Under the pieces are notes generated by a model. That model saw only the letters and a program-made list of their open reading frames with translations, did no database searches and was not told the DNA's origin. A stretch of 64,000 nucleotides of DNA from Panonychus citri (lineage: Eukaryota; Arthropoda; Arachnida; Trombidiformes; Tetranychidae), in NCBI RefSeq assembly GCF_014898815.1, contig NW_026515537.1, positions 147,553 through 211,552 on the forward strand, in the 5' to 3' direction. The position numbers and the translations under genes were made by a program. Of the stretch, positions 1-15,300 are shown in pieces (the stretch's first letter is position 1; the number at the start of each line of letters is the position of its first letter).

Positions 1-145
1 TTGTTTTCTTTCTTCTTCTCATCTTTTATCTTTATCCATTTATTTCACTTGAGAATGTACCATGAATCATGGTATTTTATTCATGATAATATTCAGTTGA
101 GAGAGAGAAAGGAAATGTCTACATATACTCAAGGATTGTAGTCTC

Positions 146-183
<38 letters not shown>

Positions 184-515
184 GAACATTCACTGTATAT
201 ATTGTTGCGTGTTCATTATCACCATGAATTCATTTCTGGTTTGCTCTGAGAAACAAAAGTTTCACTAATCGATCAGTTAATTAATTAATTAGCGAGATTT
301 ACACTTGACTCATGGTTCCACATGCAATCAATACAAATATCTATCAATTCGTTGACTAAAGATTATCAATCAGGGTAGACTATTGAGCACTTGTCGAGAG
401 ACGAAAAAAGTTTTTGCTTATTAAGAAGAAGGATATTGGCGATTATTCAATTAAAGAGATTCAATGTTATCTATTTTTTTCTGAAATTCTCTTTCAATTC
501 TGTTACTTTGAATAG
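1..515. other. Non-coding upstream or intronic sequence
   Basis: No coding exon was recognised here. It contains a (GA)n microsatellite and ends in the AG acceptor at 514-515 before the first visible CD36-family exon. It is probably intron of that gene, because the N-terminal cytoplasmic tail and first membrane segment expected in the family are absent. Confidence 0.6.
147..180. repeat. (GA)n microsatellite
   Basis: Uninterrupted GA dinucleotides. Comparable (CT)n/(GA)n tracts recur in introns at about 4447-4482, 8473-8506, 9353-9382 and 31279-31318. Confidence 0.95.
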
Positions 516-818
516 AGATTCCCATTGACCAATGGATCTGAGACAACACTGACCTGGTCTAATCCAGATATTCCTATTTATACTCGTTTCTATCTCTTCA
601 ATTTAACTAATGTCGATGATTATATTTCCGGTGAGAAACCAAATTTCACGGAAATGGGTCCATACACCTTTAGGCAGATTCGACGAAACATTATCCACTC
701 ATGGAATATGGATGAGACCATGATGGACTATGAAACTATTCGTAGTTACCATTTCGAGCCTGAACTATCCTCAGGAAGTTTAGAAGATGAAATAACATTA
801 ATCAACTTCCCTGTAGTG
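516..818 (+). CDS. CD36-family exon 1 of the window
   Basis: Acceptor AG at 514-515, donor GTAAGT at 819, 303 bases in phase 0. It encodes the start of the ectodomain, with 'PIYTRFYLFNLTN' and 'FTEMGPYTFR'. Confidence 0.92.
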
Positions 819-3800
819 GTAAGTTATTATTATCTACATGGTAAAAAAAAAGTTCTTGCTAAATAATTAATCATCAACATGGAAACTGTAACAAAATCTT
901 TAAACTCATGTAAACAATAATTCAAAGCAAGAAATACGCCAGTTATTAATACTATCAAATGAAAAAAGATTTTAAAAATTAATTTTTCTCTCTCTCTCTC
1001 TCTTCTCTTGAATTTACCCTCAGGCTATAGCAAAAACTATTTCAGATCGAGCTTCAATGTTCAAGAAAACTGCTGGTGCAATAATTAAGAAACACGGTGG
1101 AGGTTTGTTTCTCAATTTGACCATTGGTCAAGTGCTTTTTGATGGATTTGAAGTTCCATTTGTTACCAAATTAGCATCATTCTCTCGTAACCTAAGAATA
1201 CATTTTCCCGATAAATTTGGTATCATGTATGGAGTAAGTGACCAGTCAATATGGTTGACGAATTTTTTTCTTCTTCTTTTTCATTCTTCCACTTTTCTCG
1301 TCATATATCAAAGGCAAAAGATCATCAATTGAACTATCACAAGGTCAACAAGAAGGTTAAACAGAAAATTGAATCAACTTATTGACCCGATTTCAAACAG
1401 AAAAAAAAGTTTCACGAAATTTAAAGCAAATAGTTGAAACCAAATCGAGAAAAAAAGTTCTAATCTAACTATTGCCATCTATTGGCTTTTATTCACAATA
1501 GAAGTGACAATTTTTAGGTTAACAAAACCAGAAAGTTTCCTTTAAGATAACTTATCTTGAACCAGAAAAACAAACAATCAACAATCAATTTAAACTTGAT
1601 TAGTTTTCTTAATCAATTCTCCTTGATAACAAAAAGAGATAGTTAAATTATTTGACTTTGATGATTTGACTTACAACTTGATTGTTTCCATTTAGATTCT
1701 GAGCTGTTAATTGTTACTCTTGATTTTGTTATTGATTGATTGTAATTTTCTTTTATTCAATTTTTGTGGTTAATTAAATTAATTAGCAAAACAACACAGG
1801 TAATGGTGTCTTAACAGCGTTCACAGGTAAAGATGATGTAAAAAAATTGCTTCTTATGCATAAATGGCGAGGTGAAAGGTAAGTGAATATAATTTGTAAA
1901 CCATTGATTGTATTATAATTCTGAGTGAAATTTGAAAGTCTAATAACTAATTGTTAATCTTTTCAATTGTAATTAGAACTGTTAATTGTTGGGCTGATAG
2001 TCGATGTGGAATGCTCAATGGTACTGATGGTACCTGGTTCCATCCGATGATTTCCTCAACGGAAAATTTGTATGCCTTCAATGCTGAAGTAAACAGGTAA
2101 GCAATTAACCATTTAATTGTTACCGATTGATTTTTATTAACTACTTATACTCAAGTGATTTACGGTTCTATTACTTTATCATTGTGATTGTTGCAAGCTT
2201 GTGAAAAAATTTACCGACAATCAATAAATCATTTCAAATTTTACTCACTAGAAATCACTAGTTGTATCTGTATTGAATTGAAGCTCATTCAAAGTATTAA
2301 TCAAAGTAAAACTAATTAGCAATCAAATCTTAATTTTAAGACTAATTGAGATGCTCTTAAAGCTTTTAAAATATTTAATTGGTTATGTACTAGTGAATGA
2401 GATTGATAATCATTTCAGTTTATTAATATATTAACTGTTAATTGACTAATTGTTTCAACGCAATTAAAGTTTCAATGGTTGACATTGATGTTTAACCTTT
2501 GAAATTGATCACGAGTGGTTTTTGACTCCATAGGGATTGAAAAGTAAAACAATTAGATACACAATTAACTGATTAATTGTTAATATCGGTTGAGTGAGCA
2601 ATTAAAATGATTCATTTTAATCTACAATTAACATGAATCATAAGAATTGAAATGAAACAAAGTTTCATAGTTAAACTTATTCATCTTTATGATTTAGTTT
2701 ATTTATATAAACTAATCAGCTATTCAATTGAGATTGAATTTATTGATTACTTTTTATAATAAACTATTTCTATTATCATGGAAAACAATGAATTTATCAT
2801 GAGAAAATGATTCTTATATAATATTGTTATACTGTCCATCAGGAAATTACAAATGATTATCTCAAGTAATCATTGTTATCAGAATCTGAATCAAACCTTA
2901 TTCCTATTGTTATTAGAATTTCGGTGAAGTAAAATATATATTTTGAGAGATTCACTTGAAACTATTACGTTATTCAGGTTTTACTCGATAATCAGGTGAA
3001 CTTCATGATATAATCGTAGCATCAGATTGCCAGCCACTTATTAGCCTGCCAATATTCATTATCGTTCCAATTCAAAAGTGGATAAAAAAAAAGTTGTCTA
3101 ATAAAAAAAATCTACTCACACTGAATCTCAGAGGATCAAAAATTTTATTCTCATCTAATTCTGACAGCATTCAGGATAAAATTATAATTTCATAATGAAC
3201 ACAATTTAATATCCAACATGATGATAATTAAGTTGACAACAATTTACTTGTAACAATAGCTTAAGGCTTTTAAGAATCTTAAAACTATGATTATCATGAT
3301 TACCATATGAACAGTTATAAGTGCGATAAAAACACCAAGAACTCAAAATTATTATTATAATAATTGATAGTAATAGATGATGATGATGCTGGAAAATTAG
3401 AAAAGTAAATTATGACTGAAAAAATAGAGAATATTTTTTTTTCTCCTCTTCCTCCTTTTAATAATATGAATTCTTTGTGAGAAGGAAATAAAAAGATTCC
3501 AAGTTTCCTATCTAAAAGTATTCACCAACTATCAGAATAATGATGATGATGAAAATGAATTTAACAGTTTATAAAGTGAATTTGAATGAAATAACAGTAA
3601 ATTGAAAAGCAATCAAAGAATCAGAATAAAAATGTTATCATCATCAAGAATCGTGTTTTATACTAAACATAAATTGATGAAATTATGAGATTGGAAAATA
3701 AATATGAACTTGTAGAGTTAAATGTCTCCATTAACCTTTACCATTTCCTGTCAATTCTGTGAATCATTTGATTGAAATACAATTGACCGAAACTTTAATT

Positions 3801-4442
3801 AACTCTTCTTTTCATATTCTCAATTATACTTCTAAACAATTACTTTCTCCTAATTAAAACAAAGTTTTCATTCCAATCGAGGTCAGAATTTCTTTTCTTC
3901 TTTTTTTCCTGAAAGGTTCATCGAAGATTATTCTCTACTGGCCAATCGAGCTGTTTGTTTATTAGAAGTTTATATTTTTAGAATTGAAAATGTCGACATA
4001 TGCAATAACGATCGTTATTGTCTTTTGAGTTGATAATTGACATTGAAGCAACAATATGATGATGAGAATGTGACATTATCAAAGTAACGATGGAAAGTCC
4101 ATCAAGATAGTCAATGATTATCAAGGAAAGTCAATAGTATATACATTTTTACTTCATCAAGTGAAAAGATGCTAATGTAGATAAAGAAAATGTTACCAAG
4201 ATGAGATTCTTGTTAGGGTAAAAATCGGTATTTAGTTTTGAAGATTAGATGATAATGGAAGCATCTTGATTATCATTATTCAACACTCGTTATCATAAAA
4301 CATGATTTCTTGTTGATACAAGATCATCAGTAGAGGTTGAAAGAGTTGTGGGTGGATATTCAATAGATAATACATTTTTTAGGAAGCAATTTATTTCTCA
4401 AATATCTCTTATCCAAAAGTAAATCCACTTTCTATAAGAGAT

Positions 4443-4484
<42 letters not shown>

Positions 4485-7400
4485 CATATTTACTAATATT
4501 TTCATTAATAACTTGAGAAAATAGAACTGATAATATGAGTAAAAAATAACCTTTAATGATTGTGATGATTCTGAATGATGATAAGCTGCAACTATTAAAT
4601 TCTGAAAGATATTCTTGTTTATGATAAAACCTCATGAGGATTTTGATTCTCACATTTGGACAAATCTAAACTTATGATGATAATAATCATTGTCAGCCTG
4701 ATGATGATAAAAGGAAGATATTTATATTCATAGAGACATATTTGAAATTCTGATGAATACATGTCAACATAATCACGATTTTCCCATTAATTAATTATCA
4801 ATATACTGATGATAAGGTTATATTATTATAAAGGTGATAAAATAAATTTACTATTAAACAAGATAATGGTTAATAATTTGATTGATAATTTTGAATGAGA
4901 ATCATGGTTTATCAGGCTATTATCATCATGTATTTAGTAAATAGTTGTCATGTTACCTGAGTATATTGTGTCAACATTAACTTGAACCATGAATTCGTAT
5001 AAAAATATATTGATTATCATTCTGATTCTGCCATGGAAAATGTAAAGTAAATATAAAGAATGAATAACAAAAATGAGAAATGCTCAAAATCTGTTAGACA
5101 AGATAAACATGATTCTGAAATTGTAGTTGACTATCATGATGATGAGATGAATCTTGAATCTAGAATGAGCGAAAAATGAAGCTAATGGCTTGATTGGTGT
5201 AAACAACTTAAACTCCCGATAGTCAAATGCTACCATCATGTTAATAATAATACAATAACAATTTGTCATGATAATATTAATAATAATACGTGTCATCATG
5301 TTAATCTCCTACTTAACTACTATTCTGGTATCAATTAGATGAATTATTATATTGCTTGTGATTTTATTTTCTCTTTATTCCAATTTTCTTAATCTATTAG
5401 TTAAGATTAATTTATTATCATGATCTGATTAGTAAACAATTACAATTAATCATTGAAGGAAGTAGGAAGAGGTGAAAAATTTACCCTTATTGTCAATGTT
5501 AATTATTAACGATTTCGTCTCACTTTTCAAAGTGTAAATGAAAGTTAATTGTTTACAATTAATGTTCAAATAATGGGAATAGGTGTTGATATTCATTAAT
5601 ATTATGAAAATTAATCATCAATAATCACCTGTAAGCATAAATTTCATCAGCTCATTAAAGTTGATTGAATTTTTTTTCTTACTCTTTTCCTGATTAACCC
5701 AAATATTGGTATTATCATGATGAATTGTTATTGATTAATCAAATCAGTTAACATGGAAAAATAAACTTGATTGTTGATTGTTATTCCACAATAACTTGTT
5801 AAACAATCGGGAAGATAATCAATCAAGGTCACTTGAGTATCTCAATGATCAGTAATAACAATCAATTTAATGATGAACAATCAAACGAAAAGGTTAATCC
5901 ATTAGAGGGTTAGTTTAATTATCTTATTTACTGAGATTTTTTGATTTTCCCTCAATTCTTATGATTGTTTGTGTTCATTTATTTTTCTATTGGGATGAGG
6001 AATGAGTAGAGTTTAATATTTGAAAGAAGACAAAATGTTGAATTGATGACATAGAAAATGACAGACATGATGTTTTCATGGTAGATATAATTTGAAATGA
6101 ACTTTTTTTATGTTCTATTTAATTTCTTACATCATGTTGAGTCTACAAATCATTAAGAATTATAGATGCTATTATTGTCGTTACAGTGATTTTTTCATTA
6201 TCTAAATTCATTGTTTACTCATGAAAATCGTGAGAGAGAGGGAGAAAAGAATTCCAATGATGAGGATGAAGATGAAGACAAAGATGAAAAAGTTTTTCTC
6301 ACTTTTGTCATTTTCCAAACTTGAATTTCAAACTTTGTTTCCATTGAGGAAATTTTCTTTTTTTGATTCTTGAAATTCTGATTCACCATGAAAACTAACT
6401 TAATCACTCAGCTTAGTTTGTCAAAATTCATTTGATGAGAAGTGTTAGGCTTTGTTAGTCTGCTTTTGTATTTTATGAACAAAATTCATCAAAAAATTGC
6501 ATCATGGTGAATCTGTGTTCATTATCACCTTGCGATAATACTAATATTCATGATGATTTGATAAGTTGATCAAATGAGCTGTTTTTGTTATCATAGTGGT
6601 AGTTAAAATAGAGGAGGGGGTAATTCAGCTTCTCTGAGATGTATGAAATTTGTGCTTAGCATTTATTTAGATTTGCTTGTTCACTGAGTGCCAATTAACT
6701 CAAAGAATTAATTACACAATTAGTGAGAGGGAATCAAGTTTTACTTATAGACAATTAGGTAATCTGTTGAATCTGACAATTAAATCTTTTCATTATATTC
6801 TTGTTGATAGAAATAAAATAATGTATCAGAGAAACAAGACAATTTCAAGGCTCAGATTCTTCTTTCAATTGTAACAGTTAAATCTAGATAATCTCCTGAT
6901 GTTCAACATTATCTGCAGAGTTCAGGATCATACATGTATTGAGTAAATGAATTGATAACATTTGAAATTCATTTGATTTCGTTGTTTCAATGTTTGAACC
7001 ATCCAATTCATTGAGAATTCACTAAAATTGAAAACATGATTTTTCTCAAGTTTAAAGTTCATAGTATAAAGGTAATACTGTTTTTAACCATGATCTTTAC
7101 AAATCAACATCATGTGTCCTCCATGTACATCAAGAAAATGTTTCCTTAGCTTTGGTCTTTGCAATTTGACCCAAAAAATTTCGTAATTTCAATAATCAAC
7201 CATTGAATTAACATTTTCATGATAATTTATCAACGTGATTCTTAAATAACAAGTTATTACCATTGAAAGACACTAAGTTGAATCATGTTACCTTTGGGAT
7301 GAATGAAATTTGAGATTTAATGTATCATGAAAGTGATGGTCCGGATCATTACCATGATACTAAGGGAATCCAGAATCTAGGATATTGATAATTAGGAAAA

Positions 7401-8467
7401 AGTTTGATAATTAAGATGGAACAAAAAATAATGAAATCAAAGTTAAATGATATTCATGGTCAACTGAGTTTTTTTTGATTTAGCAAAATTTCATTTCAAA
7501 AGTAAACAAGCTTGTCCCAAATGAGAGATGGTATCAAGGCTCACATTATATAATCATACTGATTCGTACTGATACGTTTTGGACTGGATAGAAAAAAATA
7601 TCAACTCGATTATATCCTACCTGTGGATTCAATGTAAAATTAGCCTGTTCGTATCAGTTCATTCAGACTTGAATTCTGAATATAAGGAATAACTTTCATT
7701 CAATGAAATGCTTGTATGTTTGACTTTTGATAAGATGAATTGAGTGTCCAGAATATTTGAACTTTTGCATTTCAATCTTTTTGTTTATTCAATTTTTACA
7801 GATTTTACTCCCTCTTGTATCAATTATATCATTTCGATAATGAGTTTTCACCGTCATTTTCTTGTATTTATCTTATCTTGAGGTCTATTTGTTCAACCGT
7901 CTTGTTGATCCTTTGCTATTCAACTTCTTCTATTCAATTATCTCTTTCCTTTTCTCTTTCTCTATCTCTTTTCAGATCTTTATTATTGGAAAATTCTGGT
8001 GACACTAATGTCCAAGGAATTACTGCTTCTCGTTTTATCGCTGCTCGTGGTCTACTTGATGCTCCATCAAATAGTATCGATAATGAATGTTTTTGTATCT
8101 CAAATGACACAAGTCTAACTGATTCCGGTTTCTGTTCACTTGATGGTGTTCTGGACATTTCAAGGTGTAACAATGGAGTACCTTTGGTCATTTCTTTGCC
8201 TCACTTTCTGTATTCCGATCCTCTTTTAATCCAAGCCGCAGAGGGAATCAGTCCGGATGCTATTAAACATCAGTCATATCTTGATATTGAGAGAGTAAGT
8301 TCGGTTCTCATTCATTAAAAAAGATTATACATGTATCTAAAGTTAGAGCATCTAATGACCACCGCTTGGAAACCAATGAACTAAAAGAAAAATAAGAAAC
8401 ACCAATTTACATTGATAAGTTTAGAGAATCTTAAATTCTTTCGAGATATTATTAAAATAGAACCTTT

Positions 8468-8509
<42 letters not shown>

Positions 8510-9351
8510 GTACTCGATATATTTATAAACTTTTACCTTTCTCTTTATATTTATGTTCATTTACAGTTAACGGGAATAGTTTTATCAGCTCGTCGGAGGA
8601 TACAATTCAATCTTCGACTTCGTTACACTTACAACCTCGGGTAAGTCTTAAATCTGTCATAAAATCACATGAGGGAAGCAAATAAGTTGTAAAAGTTTCA
8701 TGATAATGAGTCAGAATAAAGCTCAGAACTTTTTTCTGAAGTATTTAGTTCCCTTAGTGGTTCATTTAAACCTTTTCTTTGCCATTGAAAGTTTTCATTT
8801 TTTATTTGATTATAACACATGAGAAAAATGGTATTCAAACTGAAAGGTAACTAAAAATCATGGAGACAAAACTAAACTAAAATTTCATGAAACTCTGATG
8901 AATTTTGCCTTCAAGTGACTATCTAAGTGATGTATTTAATACATGTTCACTGTTGGAATGATTTTATTTTTTTACTCACTCATTTAATCATTTTACTATT
9001 CTCAGAGGTATTTCGTTGAAAGATATGGTCTATCCACTTCTATGGCTGGAAGAGGTAAGAAAAATACTGAATAATTATCTTGAAAAAACAACAATAACAG
9101 AAAAAACTACTCATAGCAATAATATCCTCATGCCATGAATACAATTCAACTATTATTATTGTTGTTATGCCTTTTTTCATTGCTCATCCCAATATACACC
9201 TTGAAATAAATTATTACAATAATAATAAACTTTGTAATAAAACTGAAATTTGGATGAGAGTATTGCTGAGAATTGCATTAGTAACAATGAAATTCGCTAT
9301 TCTGATGATAATGATACTGTTAATTCCTTGTCTTAATCCGTGAAGATAAAA

Positions 9352-9386
<35 letters not shown>

Positions 9387-12300
9387 TATCACAATTGATG
9401 TGGTCCTGAAATCTTCAAGGGCAATTGTTTATCCAAGATATAAAGTTCAGTGTGTCCTCAGAATATTGAATCTTTATGATGATCATTAGCTTTTCCAGTT
9501 CTGGACAGAAAATCGAGATTTTTTAGCATGAAAATTATATTGAACGATATTATTTCTTGATGAGTCTGGTGATAATGAGAATACAAATGATTATTTCCGA
9601 TTAATTAGTCTTGTTTTTGCCCCTAATTTTCAGTCTCCTTCATAAAATTAGCGAGATTAACATTATTAGAAGAATTAGCTGAATTTCCTTATCCGATTCT
9701 ATTAAATTATCGCTTAGCTGTTGATAGAAAGCAATTAAGAACAGATTTGTTTGATTTATCGTTAATTAACTTCACTAATCCATAGATTGAAATCATAGTC
9801 ATGATATCGATGAATAATGAAACCGATTCTTTATTCTTCTCATTAAAACTGTTGAATTTATACCATTCAGTTGACTTATCTTAGTTTTAAGAACTTGAGC
9901 TCAGCTTTACGGAAAAAAATACTCAGAATTTCCTAGAAATTTCTTCAATTTTCACATTTTAATCGAGTTCATTTGAAGTTATTTTGTTATTTTTTTCTCC
10001 ATGATTTTCATGAGTAGTGTTTTAACTCCCATTGAATTCAGTTTATTTACATATCCCAAGGAAATCAATTGAAAATTACTGAGCCTAACCTTGAACTTAC
10101 ACTTCTATATTCATTGATACTGGTTTTTCAGTTTTCCATGAGATTAACCGGATCAATCATGAAGTTTATGCTGAAAAATGATATGATAATGTAAATGATT
10201 GTCTGAGAGGAAAAGCTTTCCTGTCATCATTTCTATCTCAATATTTATCGTTTTGTTCATGATAAACAGTCTGACAGTTTGTTTTTATGTTGATTCTCAA
10301 TATTTTTGTTTACTTGTTTCTAGAAATCAAATTCATGAAATATTCAATGAAAATACTTGATAAGCTTCATGGTGTAGATTAGATTTACTCAATGAATTGA
10401 CTTCTCAAGTAGATGCTTATAAATATGAGTCAAGTTTATCATGGTCATTGTATTAAATTAATATCATCATCAATTAACTTTTCCAATGAATTAATACTTG
10501 AAATTTCAAATGATGATCAATGTTTCCATTGAATTGATATAGAAATGATTAATTCTGTAGTAATATTTATCATAAGTCTAATTACTATGAACGCTCTTTG
10601 ATAGTATTCATTCATTGAAAGTTCATGAGAAGGGAAAAAATATCTTTATGGAATCACGAAACTTTTCATGTAGATTGTTAATAACATGTAATAGTTTAGA
10701 AAATGAAAAAATATTCTATTGAATAGAAAATTCTGTGTACATCAAGCTGAGAAGAGAAAAATTCAATTACAATCGACATCTAAAGTTAAAATACTTCAAA
10801 TGTGATAATTATCATGATAAATTATCCAGATACATGGAAGCTTATTCATTCAACTAAGTGTTTCTATCCTGAAAAGGGACAGGAAGTTCAAGGTTATTTA
10901 GCCATTCTTACCGTGGTTTGTTTTTAATGAATTGAAATCCTGAAGAATTGAAATTTTTGTGATTCACAGTCTCTTCGCAATTTGAGGTCAAAATGTCACA
11001 TACCCGATGAAGTCAATCGTGTGAATATAAATATAAATTCTGTATTTAATTAGGAGCAATAGGAAGAACGAGAAAATTCATTTCTTAAATGACTACAATC
11101 AGTGATTTTCAAATTTCGAAGGACAAGAAATGGAATCACACTTGAGTTCAATGTCGAAAACAGAGCTGATAATGTAATAGAATACATGAAATTCTGAAAA
11201 TTATATATTCGAATGATTTTTTGTTCCTGGAGAAAAATAGAAAAATTCTATTGACAATAGTAGTAGTAAAAGGCAACATTATAAACCACTTTTCTCTTTC
11301 TTTTTCTCTTTCTTTTTGGACATTATAACACACATGACCTCTAAAACCAGAAAAACAACCTTTGGTCCTCGTACTTAGCTCAGAGGTAACGTGCATGATT
11401 TGAGAAGGCTGGCCCCCTGGTTCAAATCCTGTCCGTTCCTTGGTCTTCTCCCGTCTCTTCCCCTCTTCTCCTGTCTTCTCCTGTGGTATCGTATGGTATC
11501 GTATGGTGGCGTGACAGGGGGAACTTCGATTTTCATGCATCTAACTTTGAGTCTAAGTACGAGAGACCTTATGCATTTTTTGATAATGATTTCTTTTAAT
11601 TATTCGATATGAGTTTATTCTTTTGTGCGGTATATAAGGAGAGTTTAAATAGCATTACATTTAATAATGGACGAGTCATTTGACGAGTGTGGTTATAAGT
11701 TTATTGGAAGTCCTTCTTTATACATGTATTATCATTACAGTATTGATAATATTAGAAATGCTTATCCTAACCAATTAATTTATCTCAGTGCATCTGAACG
11801 TCTGGAAACTTTTTGTAATTGGCCAAGACCAGAAATTAATGTTGTTAAGCTATCTGAAGCTGGTTTTTTCTACCATGGTAGAGGAGATAAAGTGATATGT
11901 TTCCATTGTAATGTATGCATTCATGATTGGCAACTTGATGATGATCCATTGGTTGAACATGCTAGATATAGCCCACGTTGTCATTTCATTTATGTTAAAT
12001 GTGGAATGGAGTTCATATTCAAATCAGTTATAGCTAAAAGGAAACCACAAGTACCAAAGGCAGTGGTGCCTAAGGATGATCGTTATAAATGTAAAGTTTG
12101 TAAAGAAAAGGAAATTGAATGTATTTTAAATCCTTGTGAACATGCTGTGTCATGTACTGATTGTATTCTTGATAAAATGAATTGTCCAATTTGCCAAACC
12201 CATATAAAGAAGGTAATGAGATTGTCATTGATTGATTGAAGTAATAAACTTTGTTTTGAAAGATTCACTCTTAATGATACTAACAATTTCGTGACTAAGA

Positions 12301-15300
12301 TTATTGAAGATAACTTCGGTATGGGAATTAGCCTCAGGGCTTTCCAATGATTGTAGAAACCTCTTAAACTTGTTTAAACTTGTTTCTAAACGAAAGGTTG
12401 GACCATCAATATAATCCCCTGGGGGTCCAGTTAGCATCCAAGAGGTAATGATTATCTTAGACTTACCATCAATCTTTTGACAGGTAATTATATGTTGATG
12501 GTTTTTACCAGTTTCAATGTATTTGAAAGGTACTTTATAGCTTGAGGCCATTGTATAGATTTACTTTAGGTAATTACTTTTTGGAAAGAAGATTATTTTC
12601 AGAAATTCTTTTTATTAAGATCAAGGTTTACAGATTACTGATTTCAGTTATCATCATTATTGAAAAGATCAGGATTACGAGACCAAAATTCATGTTCAGA
12701 AGGAATTAATTGGATATTTTCCCAAAAGGAGAGATATCGTTCCAACTGATATCGAGTTAATGGTAACAACATCATCATGGGATATCTATCAATTACATTG
12801 AAAACTCTTATGAAAAAACTAATTGATGTTTGTCCATAATTGAATCTCTGAATGGCGATACTCATCCACTCATCTCGTCTTGTCTCTCCGTACAACCTTC
12901 TATGGAGAGTCAAACAGTAACCGATAAAATACATGTTATGTACTCCTCGTTTATCAATAACTGCTTGATTTATCCTCAATCTATCAATTGTTTCTTCAGC
13001 TTCTAAACTTGTTGTTGGTCGAGGAAGAGAGTTGATATCCAAAAGATCGTCTCGTGTTTGAATTCTACCTCTATATCTGTTAAGAAATGAAGTCAATTCT
13101 TCAAGTGTAGGTTCACGGGATCTGTATGAACCTCTTCTCGGTCGATTAGCTTGAGGTTCTGGTGGATTAGCTTGAGGCTCTGGTGGATTAGGTTGGGGTT
13201 CTGGTGGATTAGATTGTTCGGGTTCTTCTACCTGAGGTGTTTGAGGTACTTGTTCTTCTATCTGAGGAGGTTGAGGTTCTGGTTGGCTGGGTTGTTCATC
13301 AATTACTAGATTAGACTCATTGGGTTCGGGTGAGTTAGCTACCTGAGACGATTCTGGTTCAATAGGATCAGATGTATCCATTCTTGTTGATGAATTACCT
13401 TGTGGAGATTGGGGTTCTTGGGCCGAGGGATTAGGTTGTATAGTTTCTTCTACCTGAGATTGTTGAGGTTCTGGTTCAGGAGGGTCAGATGTATCCATTG
13501 GAGTTTCATCTACAGAAGGATCAGACTCATTAGAGGTAGAAGGTAGTTGTGCTGTTGTTCTTGTTGACATCCTGGAAGTTGATGGTCTTGGTGAAATTAA
13601 TTTGGGAGAGAAGTCAGGATCATTTTCTGGATCATCATTTTCACTATCACTTTCATAAGCTGTATCATGGTCATTGATTGTATTTGATCCATCAACATTC
13701 TGGACTTCACTCATTACACTTTGTTCATTATTATCTTGAGAGGGATCAGGAATAATTTCTCGAGGAACATAGCTGAATGGAGTAACCTTAGCTGTTGGTA
13801 ATGATGAATAATCCGGGAGAGAATCACTTTGATCTTGAGGCACAGGTAGATTAGTTGATGTAATTGTTGATTGTTCATGTTGAGTTGACATGTTTGATGT
13901 TATGCCTGAGTCATTCACTGGACTATTCACGGTAACAGTTTCTTCCTGGGTATTTAATTGATCAGTTGATGGTTGATTAACACAAACTTCATCAAGTAAG
14001 GCAGATAGAGTATCCTGAATATGGTTGTTATCATTTTCCTGGAACAAATTATTATCCTGGAGAATATTTAACAAATTGTCACTAGTATCCAGAGGTGGTA
14101 TATCCTGAGCACAAGCAATATCATGATCACATGGGTGAGAAAGAGAAGATGTACCTGGGGTTGGGTTAGAGAGATTTTGTGGTACAATAGAGGCAGGTGG
14201 TTGAGGGAGAACAAAATTATAAATTATTGAACCCAGATCATTATTGATCCGATTAGTCCAAAATTGAAGTTTCTCTGGGTCATTAGAAAACTCAGAAAGT
14301 AAACCAATGCAGAGTTGGAGAAGAACTTGTAGTTTAAGTTGATCTAAAAGTAATTTATTCATTTTAGAGCAGAAAGGGTAAAGATAGAGACAAAAGTATA
14401 AAGGTAAATGTAGAAAGAAAACAGAAAGAAAACTGTAGACAGAGAGAGCAGAAAGTTAACTGACAGAAAAGTCAAGAATAAACAGGTTAACCAAAAACAG
14501 AGTCGGCGTAAACATTAGAGGAGGTACGTTAGAACTAGAATATACGAAAGAACCAATAACAAAATCTCAACATTAGGACGCATGATCATATGGCTCTTAG
14601 GCTATTACAATGTATTTCGGTACCTCCGAAATTTGTTGTGGTAATGTTAATTCAATGGACTAAAGGCTCTTAGGCTATTTCAATGTATTTTAACATCAAA
14701 CAAGTCTTTTGAATCTTCAACCCCCCTTACTAATTTCGGTACCTCCGAAATTTGTTGTGGGGGGTAATGTTAATTCAATGGACTAAAGGCTCTTAGGCTA
14801 TTTCAATGTATTTTAACATCAAACAAGTCTTTTGAATCTTCAACCCCCCTTACTAATTTCGGTACCTCCGAAATTTGTTGTGGGGGGTAATGTTAATTCA
14901 ATGGACTAAAGGCTCTTAGGCTATTTCAATGTATTTTAACATCAAACAAGTCTTTTGAATCTTCAACCCCCCTTACTAATTTCGGTACCTCCGAAATTTG
15001 TTGTGGGGGGTAATGATAATTCAATGGACTAAAGGCTCTTAGGCTATTTCAATGTATTTTAACATCAAACAAGTCTTTTGAATCTTCAACCCCCCTTACT
15101 AATTTCGGTACCTCCGAAATTTGTTGTGGGGGGGGGGGTAATGTTAATTCAATGGACTCAAGGCTCTTAGGCTATTCCAATGTATTAATTCAGTGGACTT
15201 GTACTTATGTTTCTTATCAAAGGTCATCATTGCTGAGTTCAAGATGTAATTTCTAAAGTTCATTGAATCAATCATCGCTCAAGGATATGGAAAAGTAATT

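Noticed and set aside
4432..4653. Short ORF with Arg-Glu repeats in intron
   Set aside because: It is translation of a (CT)n microsatellite.
7815..7975. In-frame open sequence before CD36 exon 5
   Set aside because: Splicing at 7975/7976 gives exact family continuity and phase; the upstream stretch is low-complexity intron read-through.
11364..11440. Functional tRNA gene
   Set aside because: Box A and B are present but the T and anticodon stems do not pair well; SINE-like origin fits better.
11148..11540. 130-codon minus-strand ORF crossing the Polinton left boundary
   Set aside because: It spans host DNA, TIR and the SINE-like unit, and its content is repeat-derived.
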